This document shows positions 15,601-22,931 of a stretch of DNA of 23,321 nt, in pieces. The position numbers and the translations under genes were made by a program. The notes below the pieces were generated by a model, which ran no database searches, was not told where the DNA came from, and was given only the letters and a program-made list of their open reading frames with translations. Every line of letters begins with the position of its first letter. The stretch's first letter is position 1. The stretch comes from a virus, in IMG/VR virus record IMGVR_UViG_3300046028_002655, positions 1 through 23,321 of that record; one strand, written 5' to 3'.

Positions 15601-18600
15601 TGTCTGATGCTGACAGGCAGGTTGAAGATTCAATCTACAACATCTTCGTCGGCACCGGCATCAAGCCGAATGGCATCTTGGCGATCGGCGGTGGCGCGAC
15701 CATTGAGAATCGTCCGTGGCAACACGCGCAACACGGGCAAATTGATCAGACCGGAACGACCGGCGCGGTCGGCAAGCTGAAGAAGGTCACCGTCATCGGT
15801 CGCCAATTCGTGGAGCATGGGGCGCTCGGCCCCTCAATCGTCGGCCCTGATGCTGCAAAAGAGGCTGCTGCAAGAATCGCCGGCAGGGAGTCCGGCTTCA
15901 TCCTGCTCGACAACACCAACAAGCCAATCGGGTTCCTGCCCTATGACATGTCGCAGTTGGAGAAGTTGCGCCGCCCGGGCGGTGTCGATGTCCTGTCCCG
16001 CGCCATCTCGTTGGCTAATGCTGCCGGCGTGATTGGCGTCCATCGCGGTGAGATGACGCAGAAGGGGTCGAACAACGTCATCAAGATGCTGCGGCAGATT
16101 AGTGCGCCCGCGAAGGATTTCATCAACACCGAGACCGGCGTCTCAAGCCTTGAGCAGAACAACATGTATCCGGCTGTTCTTGGTGATTTTTTCTATCAAA
16201 GCGGCAAGCCCGGGAAGGAGCCTGACTCCAAGGTCAAGCTGCCGAAGAAGGCCACGCAGGACACCGCCATCGCGCTCCGCATGGGGCCGCCGCTGACCGG
16301 CAAGCAGCGCATGAAGGTCAACGACGTCGCCGCGTTCTTCGATCGCATCACCGGGAAGCGCGACTACAACGACCCGAAAGAGCAGAAGCGCGCGGTGAAG
16401 CAGCTCGTTGCGGAGCTGCGCTACCAGATGGATCAGGACAAGTCTGGCCTCGACTGGTACGAGCAGGACATCGCCAAGGCGTTTGAGATCACGCAGCGGC
16501 TCATCCCTAGCCTCGCCAGCGAGACGAAGCGGCAGCTGTTCTCCGTGATGGCCGCAATCCTGTCGCCGCAAACGACCGCCAACCTCAACTGGAAAATCAC
16601 CGCAGAGGCATTCCAGCACTACGAAAAGACCGGGGTCATCCCCGGCGAGAACCCGAAGACCGGAGGCTTGTGGGCCGGCGGCACCCAGTCGCCCAACAAG
16701 AAGAAGCAGCTCGACATGCTCAACGCCATGGTCAAAGACCTCGGCGAGGAGAAGGCCGTCGAATGGCTGTTCTCGGCGCATACGGTCAAGGAGCTGAACG
16801 ACGCCCGCAGGAAGTGGGGCAACATGGGTCCCGGCGTCGATGGCAAGATGACCGACGAGAAAATCGGCCTGTTCATGTTCGGGCCGAAGGTCGGTCCGTT
16901 CGTCGCCAACATCAATGGCATCCCTGAGCTCACGATTGACATGTGGGCGACCCGTACCTTCAACCGGTACTTCGGGCGTATGCTTGGCCCGGATGGTAAG
17001 ATAGTTGACGCCCCGACCGAGCCGGAGCGCCGGATCGCCAAGGAGATCTTCAATGCAGCCGCGAAGGAAGTCGGAATCAAGCCCTACCAGGTCCAGTCCG
17101 TCATCTGGTTCTTTGAGCAGCAGCTTTTCAACCACCTCGGCACCGGAGCCAAGAGCTATGGATTCAGCGACGGAGCAAGCGACTTCGCAAGAAGCGGAGG
17201 CGTATCGGAGACTAGCGGCGGTGCTGAAGGCGCGGCGCGAAGGTTCTTCCAGAGCGTCACGGCAGGCCCCGGCTTCTACTCCGCCCTCGCCCGCGGAGTA
17301 GCCTCCCTCGAGGACAAGCCGCTGCCGGCATCCGGCTGGCAGGGCGCGCTCAATTCCCTCGTCAACAAGGGCCGCATCAAGGCCGACGAGGTCGAATGGT
17401 CTGGCATCCGCGAATGGCTGGACCTGCAGCAGGGCAAGGTCACCCGCCAAGCCGTCATCGACTACCTCGCCGCCAACGGTGTGCGGGTAGAGGAGACCGT
17501 GCTTGGTCAGGTCAACTACGTCGAGGCCGACTTCAACGCGGCTCTGGAAGGCACCGGCTACTCGGTCAACCTCGACCGGGCCGACGATGATGATCCCGAG
17601 ATCGTGTATATCGACCCGGAGGGCGATGCCGTCTCTTGGGAGGATTTGCCGGAGAACGTCCAGCAAATCGTGAACACGTACACCGGACGGGTCGCCAACC
17701 TCGCCCGGTACAACCGCGGGCGGTTGGTTCTTCCTGGCGGCACCAACTACCGCGAGGTGCTGCTGCGCCTGCCGATGGAGACTCCTGCCGGCGGGTTCGG
17801 CACCATCAATTTCCCCAATGAAGAAGCCGCCGCCAGATTCGTGTCGGCTGCTATAGCGGCGGGATTCAGGTCCGAGACTGTCCGCATCGTCGAACCCTCC
17901 GACCCGTCATTTGCGCGGGTCGATGTGGAGTTTGACAACCTCGCCGACGAGGATGTCAGCCGGTTCAAATCCATCGCGGAGGATCGGTTCGGCGGGACGA
18001 TTGAGTTCAGCCGCCAACCGGAGGCCAGGCGCCCGTTCACGACCGAGCATTGGAGAGATTTCTCCAATGTCCTCGCGCACTTTCGCGTCAACGATCGCGT
18101 CGATGCGGACGGCAAGAAGGTGCTGTTCGTTGAGGAGATTCAGTCGGACTGGGCGCAAGAAGGACGTGAGGAAGGCTTCAGAGGTCGCGGCGCTACGCCG
18201 CTGAACAACGCAGAGCAATCCCGTCTTTCAAACCTCTATATTCGCTCGCAGAGCGATGGCAACCCTCTCTCCGCAGAGGAAGCCGCTGAGTTGGCATCCT
18301 TGCAGGCGCGCATTGATTCGCTAATCGGCAGCGTCAATGCAGCGCCATTCGTGCAGAAGACCGACGCATGGGTTGCGCTCGCGCTCAAGCGCATCATTAC
18401 GATGGCTGCGTCGGAAGGGTATGACCGTGTCGCGTTCATCAACGGCGACCAGTCCGTTGCGCGTTACCAGTTGGACAAGGATGTCAGCGTCCTTTCATGG
18501 GAGGAGCAGTATAGAAACTTCTCCGCGCTCGACATGAAGGGCAACTGCATCGTCGATCAGTTCACCGACGCGAAGAACCTGCCGAGCATCATTGGCAAGG

Positions 18601-21600
18601 AGTTGGCCGACAGGCTGCTTGAGGAGGAGCCTGATGAGACCGGTCGCCGCACCCTGTCCGGTGTCAAAATCAAGATTGGCGGCAAGGGGATGCGGGCGTT
18701 CTACGATGACATCGTGACGTCTACGGTCAAGAAGATGGTGCCGAAACTTGGCGGCACTCTTAGCACCGTTCTGCTGCCGAAGACCGAAAGCACCCGGCTC
18801 GATCGCGCAGAAATCGTCAAGCAGGCGATGAAATACATGCGCGGTTATTCCGATGCCAATGATGTCATCGTGAATGGCGAGCTCGATGATTTGGTAACCG
18901 AAGACGAAATCGACGATTGGTTGATGGACTATGACGCCGTCAACATGCCGGAGATGGCGCGTGAAGTTGCAAGAAACTTCGCCGACACGATGGTCGCGCG
19001 CGCCGCCGGCCAGAAGAAGATGACACAGTTCGGGTTCGACATCACCCCGGAGATGCGCGAGGCCGTGGTCGGCGGTATGCCGCTGTTCCAAGGCGAGACC
19101 GACAAGCGCGGCTACATCCAGTTCGGCGCCGACCGCAGGGTCCGCATCGGGCTGCTCGAGAAGGCCGACCTTTCGACCTTCATCCACGAGACCGGCCACT
19201 TCTACCTCGAGGTGCTGCTCGATCTCGCCGAGCGCCCGGATGCCAGTCCGCAGATCAAGGCCGATGCCGAAACGCTGATGAAGTGGTTCGGGGTGAAGTC
19301 CCGCGCCGAGATCGGCGTCAAGCAGCATGAGGAGTTCGCGCGCGCCAATGAGGCGTACCTGATGGAGGGCAAGGCCCCGAGCGCCGAGCTGCGGACCATC
19401 TTCCAGCGGGTGCGGGCATGGATGACGCTGGTCTACCGGGTGTTGACCAACCTCAACGTGCGGATGAACGATGATGTCCGCGGCGTGTTCGACCGCATCT
19501 ATGCGACCGACAAGGAGATTGAGTCGGCCAATGCCGAGCTCGACGTGCGGGAGGTGTTTGCCACCGCGCAGGATGCCGGCATGACGGAGGCTGAGTTCGC
19601 GGCCTACAAGAAGACCGCAGAGGCTGCCGGCGAGGCGGCGAAGGAGAAGTTGCAGGGGCGGCTCATCCGCGAGTACCAGCGCGAGCGCGAGAAGTGGTGG
19701 AAGGCCGAGCGCGCCAAGATGCTAGAGAAGGTCACCGAGGAGGTGGACTCCTCACCGGCCTACCGCGCAGCCGCGATCCTGACCGAGGGCAAGCTGCCGG
19801 ACGGCGTCCCCGTCAAGCTCTCCCGCCAGGCGCTGGAGAACCGGTTCGGCTCCGAGTACCTGAAGCGGATGCCCCGGTTCCTGCGGAAGGTCTACACCAA
19901 GGACGGCGGTACCGACATCGACACCGCAGCAGAGATGCTCGGGTTTGAGAGCGGCGAGGCGTTGATGACGGCGCTCATCAACCTGCGCCCGCGCAAGGAG
20001 CTTATCGAGGCCGAGACCGCGAACCGCATGGCTGCGGAGTTCGGCGACATGCGGATGGACGGGACGATTGCCGACGAGGCCATGGCCGCCATCCACAATT
20101 CCGAGCGGGCCAACGTGCTGAAGGCGGAGCTCGTCGCCATCCGCCGGCTCCAGCGGCAGGTGCGCCCGGTGGTCGCTGCCCTGCGCCGTGAGGAGGCCGA
20201 GCAGCGCCGCGCCGGCATGGACATGGTCGATGCCGCCATGGCCGACCCGCAGGCGTTCGCCCGGGCTGCGGCCGGTCGCATCGGGCAGATGATGGCGCGG
20301 GACATCTCGCCGGGTAAGTACCTGCTCGCCGAGCGCCGCGCATCGAAGGCGGCGTTCGACGCGATCCGCAGGAAGGACTACAACGCGGCTGCGACCGAGA
20401 AGCAGCGCGAGCTTCTGAACCACTACATGTACCTCGAGGCCCGCAAGGCGCAGCAGCAGCTCGACCGCATCTACGACTATGCCAACAAGTTCGACAAGAA
20501 GGCGACCCGCGAGCGGCTGGCGAAGGCCGGCGGCGGCTACCTCGACCAGATCGACGCCATCCTCGAGAAGTACGAGTTCCGGCGTGTGCCGCTGCGGGTG
20601 CTTGCCCGCCGCCAGTCGCTGGCCGATTTCGCCGAGCAGCAGGCCGCGCTCGGCCTCATCGTCAATGTCCCAGACCAGCTGCTCGACGAGGCGCGGCTGG
20701 TCAACTACAAGAACGCATCGGTCGATGAGCTGCGGGCGGTCTACGACACCGTGCGGAACATCGAACACCTCGCACGGCTGAAGGACAAACTGCTGCGGAA
20801 GGCTGCGGCGGTGGAGTTCCAAGAGACCAAGGACGAGCTCATCAAGTCGGCGACCGAGTCCGATCGCCTCGCCACGACCGGCGAGCTCCGCATCCCCAAC
20901 ACGGTCGGCGAGCCGTTGCGCGCGCGCGGGGCCAAGGCGTGGCGGCGGTTCGATGCCGCCATCCTCAAGGTCGAGCAGATGGTTGAGTGGTTGGACAACG
21001 GCAAGATTGACGGGCCGTGGGCGCGGTTCGTGTTCGACCTGGCGAATGACGCGCAGGTGAAGGAATACGAGCTTCATGCGATGGTGACCCAGAAGATCCA
21101 GGACCTAACCGAGTCGATGCCGAAGGGCTGGGGCGATTCCCTGACCGACAAGGTCGATGTGCTGCTGCCCGGGATCGAATCCCCGGTCACCCGCTACACC
21201 CTCATCAGCATCGCCATGAACGTCGGCAATGACAGCAACTACCAGCGGCTGCGGGACGGGTACGGGTGGAGCGATTCCTCCATCAACGCCGCGCTCGGCA
21301 AGTTGGCGAAGGAGGACTGGGACTACATCCAAGGCATCTGGGATGCGGTCAATTCCCTGTGGCCGGAGATCAAGGCGCTCGAGGAGCGCACGTCCGGCGT
21401 GGCGCCGCCGAAGGTTGAGCCGCGTGTGGTGCAGACCCGGTTCGGGGACTACCGCGGCGGGTACTTCCCGCTGGCCTATGACCCGAAGCTCTCGGCTGTC
21501 GGCGACAAGCAGGCCGAGGCGACCGAGTCGGTTTCGCAGTTCATGTCGAACGCCTACGGTCGCGCGCGGACCGACCGCGGCTACACCAAGCAGCGCGTCG

Positions 21601-22928
21601 AGAACCTGAAGGCGGCGGTGCGGCTCGACTACGAGCAGGTGCTGACCAGTCACCTGACCAAGGTCATCAAGGACATCTCCCACCGCGAGGCCATCTTCAG
21701 CCTCAACAAGATCCTCAAGGACGAGGAGATCAAGGAGGTGATGATCGACCGGCTGGGCGAGGCCCGCTACCGGGAGTTCACCAAGTGGATGCAGGTGCTG
21801 GTGTCCGACCGGGCCGACACCCTGCACTCCGGGAACGTGTTCTCGCGCGCGATCATGCAGTTCCGCACCAACATGGCTATCGTCACGATGGGCTGGAAGG
21901 TCACGACCATGATGGCGCAGTTCGCCGGCATCGGCCCCGCGCTCGACACCGTCAAGCCGCGCTTCTTTACGCAGGCGCTCATCGACTACAACCGGTTCGG
22001 GCCGTGGTCCACGCACCGCGAGACCCTCGAGCAGTTCGTCTACGATCGGTCGGGCGAGATGAAGTTCCGGTCCGACAACATCGACCGCGACGTCCGCGAC
22101 AGTCTCCGCACCTTGCGTGGCGAGGTCGGGCCGTTGGCGGCCATCCGCCGGTCCGCGTTCTACCTGACCGCGATGGCCGACCGGCAGATCACCATCCCGA
22201 CATGGATCGGGGCGTACCGTCAGGCGCTCGCAGAGGGCCTAGGGGAGGAGGACGCCATCCGGGCAGGGGACAGGGCGGTCCGGCTCTCGCAGGGCGCAGC
22301 GGGCGCTAAAGACCTTGCAGCGGTGCAGCGCGACAACGAGCTGATGAAGCTGCTGACCATGTATTACACCCCCTTCTCGGTGCTGTATGCCCGGATGCGG
22401 GATGTCGGCGCGACCACCCGCCGGGTGCGCGACATGCCCCGGGCGGTCGCCCGGATGCTGGCGCTAGTCATCCTGCCGGCGGTGCTGGGCGAAATCCTGG
22501 CGGGGCGCGGCCCGGACGAGGATGAGGACGAGACATGGTGGGCGATCCGCAAGATGCTGCTCTACCCGTTGGCCTCGGTGCCGATCCTCAAGGAAGGTTC
22601 TGGGGTGGTCGAGGCCACCATGATAAACTTGACCGGCGAGGGCGAGATGGCGTTCCAGCCGAGTTGGCGGCTGTCGCCGGTCGCCGGGTCGATTGAGAAG
22701 GTCGGGCGCACGTTCATGCGGACGTCGGATGTGCTGGCCGGGGACCGGGAGTTCAATGACGTCGCATGGGATCTGTTTGAGAGCAGCGGGTACATCTTCG
22801 GGTTGCCGACGAGGCAGATCAGGATCAGCGGTGAATACACCCTCGATGTCCTGAATGACGAGCGGAACCCCGAGTCGCCGCAGCAGTTCATGTACGAGGT
22901 TCTGTACGGGCCGCCAAGGGAGCAATGA
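12687..22928 (+). CDS. giant multidomain ejection/polyvalent protein (T7 gp16 position)
   Basis: This is a 3,413-residue protein from one uninterrupted frame of 10.2 kb. GTG 12687 overlaps the previous stop (GTGA), with AAAGGA upstream. It follows gp14- and gp15-like genes and precedes the tail fibre, the position of T7 gp16, which enters the host and spans the inner membrane. Its size and enzymatic mosaic match phage polyvalent proteins. In order: helical N-terminus; Ala/Gly hydrophobic segments (about residues 193-245, 271-300, 382-405); a KSLAEFLRERGG segment (about 650); a JAMM/RadC-like domain (878-1003); a degenerate second copy (1068-1162); a WY/TIDMW region (about 1190-1500); an EWSGIREWL to EIQSDW module (1568-2135); a zincin with HETGH (2167-2171); long charged helices (about 2290-2790); and a C-terminal region with hydrophobic helix MLALVILPAVLGEILAG (about 3257-3273). 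No lysozyme or transglycosylase motif is visible. It probably combines ejection with delivery of enzymes. Confidence 0.88.
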   Translation: MTDYRRLMEEENPYLELMRQEESDALRSAMYGAAQTNPDVEADLRKLAEKVNVPVETVRIDRKEIERQAILGEVDYEGLVKDSPVTANFLAEQADVARDDVSVLTRIDRTFRAAGQGIEQASIMDQVEPLNWRWVSGEFLSPAEQTLRRELLNKMQALGKTPERGDNPIAWVFGQTGYTARQLVSSVREGGKGAIIGAAAGAGGALLLGQAGPQVALPEEILTVPGAFALGGSAGYKLGTLVYSYKSEAGFAFVEYEQMRDESGQLIDPAVARGAAAAAGLLNAGLETIGDIALAKRIPGIDRLLGAGSREAIKTLLARPTFRNAVAQAGKKWLQSASIEGVTESIQELIVILGRELAQGVSGQEFAPDAADSDLMRVLESGAAGFAGGAGVGLPGSTISAVSNVREVRKANQTQQFMQALGEAAGESKLRERLPQTFQDYVARIREQGPVENVFIPADQFTQYWQSQNVDPEQVANEVGATNYTEAVATGSDVIIPIETYATRLAPTPHHSGLMKDVRLAQGDLTIREVEALEARRKEVEAEIQTMMEQEGVEAETPAIEQVKQEVLGQLLGRFDRATADNYATLYARAINSLAQRGGMDPMELHRQYGLEVVTPLPDILQARAGVDTALDPLIDRLRSNDIPSRREIYGKSLAEFLRERGGVQDQGGELGARDAKLWDRDNRRVGEKALVSETGMSFDEARELALEAGFDVGETEQTFLNAMDREFRGEGVFMPGKERADLAELADALEGLEQFLGQQGIDVTTTDNATVKALIAKASEGMGGVPEVEFNQPLSTRLRNFGVQIESLDDARRKWDAGFRIFAFHEQGDAPYEVPSIEQLGAWTADQLLALPPNAGRAGASGVKTIDTAPGRYASRTEMVKDSVREIAADRVRTPAEAAAAFATLARGTRERFDVLVTDKNGKPLAIVGTSIGDISSAAVYWGQIAAEAFRIQGAANIWVAHNHPSGNWRLSDADRQVEDSIYNIFVGTGIKPNGILAIGGGATIENRPWQHAQHGQIDQTGTTGAVGKLKKVTVIGRQFVEHGALGPSIVGPDAAKEAAARIAGRESGFILLDNTNKPIGFLPYDMSQLEKLRRPGGVDVLSRAISLANAAGVIGVHRGEMTQKGSNNVIKMLRQISAPAKDFINTETGVSSLEQNNMYPAVLGDFFYQSGKPGKEPDSKVKLPKKATQDTAIALRMGPPLTGKQRMKVNDVAAFFDRITGKRDYNDPKEQKRAVKQLVAELRYQMDQDKSGLDWYEQDIAKAFEITQRLIPSLASETKRQLFSVMAAILSPQTTANLNWKITAEAFQHYEKTGVIPGENPKTGGLWAGGTQSPNKKKQLDMLNAMVKDLGEEKAVEWLFSAHTVKELNDARRKWGNMGPGVDGKMTDEKIGLFMFGPKVGPFVANINGIPELTIDMWATRTFNRYFGRMLGPDGKIVDAPTEPERRIAKEIFNAAAKEVGIKPYQVQSVIWFFEQQLFNHLGTGAKSYGFSDGASDFARSGGVSETSGGAEGAARRFFQSVTAGPGFYSALARGVASLEDKPLPASGWQGALNSLVNKGRIKADEVEWSGIREWLDLQQGKVTRQAVIDYLAANGVRVEETVLGQVNYVEADFNAALEGTGYSVNLDRADDDDPEIVYIDPEGDAVSWEDLPENVQQIVNTYTGRVANLARYNRGRLVLPGGTNYREVLLRLPMETPAGGFGTINFPNEEAAARFVSAAIAAGFRSETVRIVEPSDPSFARVDVEFDNLADEDVSRFKSIAEDRFGGTIEFSRQPEARRPFTTEHWRDFSNVLAHFRVNDRVDADGKKVLFVEEIQSDWAQEGREEGFRGRGATPLNNAEQSRLSNLYIRSQSDGNPLSAEEAAELASLQARIDSLIGSVNAAPFVQKTDAWVALALKRIITMAASEGYDRVAFINGDQSVARYQLDKDVSVLSWEEQYRNFSALDMKGNCIVDQFTDAKNLPSIIGKELADRLLEEEPDETGRRTLSGVKIKIGGKGMRAFYDDIVTSTVKKMVPKLGGTLSTVLLPKTESTRLDRAEIVKQAMKYMRGYSDANDVIVNGELDDLVTEDEIDDWLMDYDAVNMPEMAREVARNFADTMVARAAGQKKMTQFGFDITPEMREAVVGGMPLFQGETDKRGYIQFGADRRVRIGLLEKADLSTFIHETGHFYLEVLLDLAERPDASPQIKADAETLMKWFGVKSRAEIGVKQHEEFARANEAYLMEGKAPSAELRTIFQRVRAWMTLVYRVLTNLNVRMNDDVRGVFDRIYATDKEIESANAELDVREVFATAQDAGMTEAEFAAYKKTAEAAGEAAKEKLQGRLIREYQREREKWWKAERAKMLEKVTEEVDSSPAYRAAAILTEGKLPDGVPVKLSRQALENRFGSEYLKRMPRFLRKVYTKDGGTDIDTAAEMLGFESGEALMTALINLRPRKELIEAETANRMAAEFGDMRMDGTIADEAMAAIHNSERANVLKAELVAIRRLQRQVRPVVAALRREEAEQRRAGMDMVDAAMADPQAFARAAAGRIGQMMARDISPGKYLLAERRASKAAFDAIRRKDYNAAATEKQRELLNHYMYLEARKAQQQLDRIYDYANKFDKKATRERLAKAGGGYLDQIDAILEKYEFRRVPLRVLARRQSLADFAEQQAALGLIVNVPDQLLDEARLVNYKNASVDELRAVYDTVRNIEHLARLKDKLLRKAAAVEFQETKDELIKSATESDRLATTGELRIPNTVGEPLRARGAKAWRRFDAAILKVEQMVEWLDNGKIDGPWARFVFDLANDAQVKEYELHAMVTQKIQDLTESMPKGWGDSLTDKVDVLLPGIESPVTRYTLISIAMNVGNDSNYQRLRDGYGWSDSSINAALGKLAKEDWDYIQGIWDAVNSLWPEIKALEERTSGVAPPKVEPRVVQTRFGDYRGGYFPLAYDPKLSAVGDKQAEATESVSQFMSNAYGRARTDRGYTKQRVENLKAAVRLDYEQVLTSHLTKVIKDISHREAIFSLNKILKDEEIKEVMIDRLGEARYREFTKWMQVLVSDRADTLHSGNVFSRAIMQFRTNMAIVTMGWKVTTMMAQFAGIGPALDTVKPRFFTQALIDYNRFGPWSTHRETLEQFVYDRSGEMKFRSDNIDRDVRDSLRTLRGEVGPLAAIRRSAFYLTAMADRQITIPTWIGAYRQALAEGLGEEDAIRAGDRAVRLSQGAAGAKDLAAVQRDNELMKLLTMYYTPFSVLYARMRDVGATTRRVRDMPRAVARMLALVILPAVLGEILAGRGPDEDEDETWWAIRKMLLYPLASVPILKEGSGVVEATMINLTGEGEMAFQPSWRLSPVAGSIEKVGRTFMRTSDVLAGDREFNDVAWDLFESSGYIFGLPTRQIRISGEYTLDVLNDERNPESPQQFMYEVLYGPPREQ
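15318..15695 (+). other. domain: JAMM/RadC-like (MPN) metallo-domain in the giant protein
   Basis: Residues about 878-1003. RERFDVLVTDKNGKPLAIVG is followed by WVAHNHPSGNWRLSDAD. This is an exact H-x-H-x7-S-x2-D motif: His963, His965, Ser973, Asp976, with Glu912 as candidate catalytic acid 51 residues before His963. HNHPSG is the hallmark of RadC-type JAB domains. JAMM enzymes are zinc isopeptidases or deubiquitinases; RadC-like members are widespread in mobile elements with debated activity. All metal ligands look intact. Confidence 0.82.
15888..16172 (+). other. domain: degenerate second JAMM/RadC-like copy
   Basis: Residues about 1068-1162. ESGFILLDNTNKPIGFLPYD mirrors the start of the preceding JAMM domain. 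AISLANAAGVIGVHRGEMTQ takes the place of the HNHPSG strand. The distance Glu1068 to His1119 is 51 residues, the same as Glu912 to His963 in the first copy. The second His is replaced by Gly1121, and no S-x2-D follows, so metal binding should be lost. I infer a catalytically dead partner domain. No homology search was possible. Confidence 0.5.
16254..17186 (+). other. domain: WY/SPQT/TIDMW region, possibly DNA-glycosylase-like
   Basis: Residues about 1190-1500. Landmarks are LDWYEQDI (Trp1257-Tyr1258), MAAILSPQTTANLNWK, GPKVGPFVANINGIPELTID with Asp1418, MWATRTFNRYFGRM, and PYQVQSVIWFFEQQ. The order A-x-L-S-P-Q-T, G-x-K-x-x-x-F, T-x-D-x-W-x-x-R, Q-x-Q-x-x-x-W recurs in phage proteins that I recall under DUF7178. 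It is reminiscent of helix-hairpin-helix glycosylases (lysine plus aspartate). The function is uncertain. Confidence 0.4.
17388..19091 (+). other. domain: EWSG-EIQSDW-PLFQ polyvalent-protein module
   Basis: Residues about 1568-2135. Elements in order: EVEWSGIREWLDLQQGKVTR, HWRDFSNVLAHFRVND (His1788), VEEIQSDWAQEG (Glu1816-Trp1822), AWVALALKRIITMAASEGYD, GGKGMRAFYDDIV (Gly1999 on) and ITPEMREAVVGGMPLFQ. The set is familiar from very large phage proteins; its activity is unknown to me. The conserved Glu, Gln, Asp and Trp suggest a catalytic or nucleotide-binding site. The 18,040-18,990 part is lower in GC than its flanks. Confidence 0.5.
19134..19509 (+). other. domain: zincin-like metallopeptidase with HETGH motif
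   Basis: Residues about 2150-2291. STFIHETGHFYLEVL gives H-E-x-x-H at 2167-2171. Downstream, HEEFARANEAYLMEGKAPS offers third-ligand candidates Glu2215, Glu2216 and Glu2222. VRAWMTLVYRVLTNLNVRMN and FDRIYAT close the unit. HExxH zincins with this E-x-Y-L-x-x-G-x-A-P tail are recurrent in phage polyvalent proteins. The substrate is unknown; host proteins or envelope peptides are possibilities. Confidence 0.75.
21069..22925 (+). other. domain: C-terminal conserved region of the giant protein with membrane helix
   Basis: Residues about 2795-3413. It holds LISIAMNVGNDSNYQRLRDG, LAKEDWDYIQGIWDAVNSLW, FGDYRGGYFPLAYDP, MAIVTMGWKVTTMMAQ, then MYYTPFSVLYARMRDVGATT, hydrophobic MLALVILPAVLGEILAG, and WAIRKMLLYPLASVPIL. 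This C-terminal organisation recurs in large phage ejection and polyvalent proteins (LPD38-like is my tentative label). It probably anchors the protein in the virion core or host membrane. Confidence 0.55.
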
Positions 22929-22931
22929 CCG

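Noticed and set aside
15318-15695. Calling the HNHPSG region a stand-alone RadC DNA-repair gene
   Set aside because: The motif lies in the middle of a continuous 3,413-codon frame with no internal start, stop or ribosome site that would separate it, so it is a domain of the giant protein.
16143-17666. A 507-codon minus-strand open frame within the giant gene
   Set aside because: It is opposite a region with clear + strand conserved motifs (WY, SPQT, TIDMW); its composition is that of an antisense shadow.
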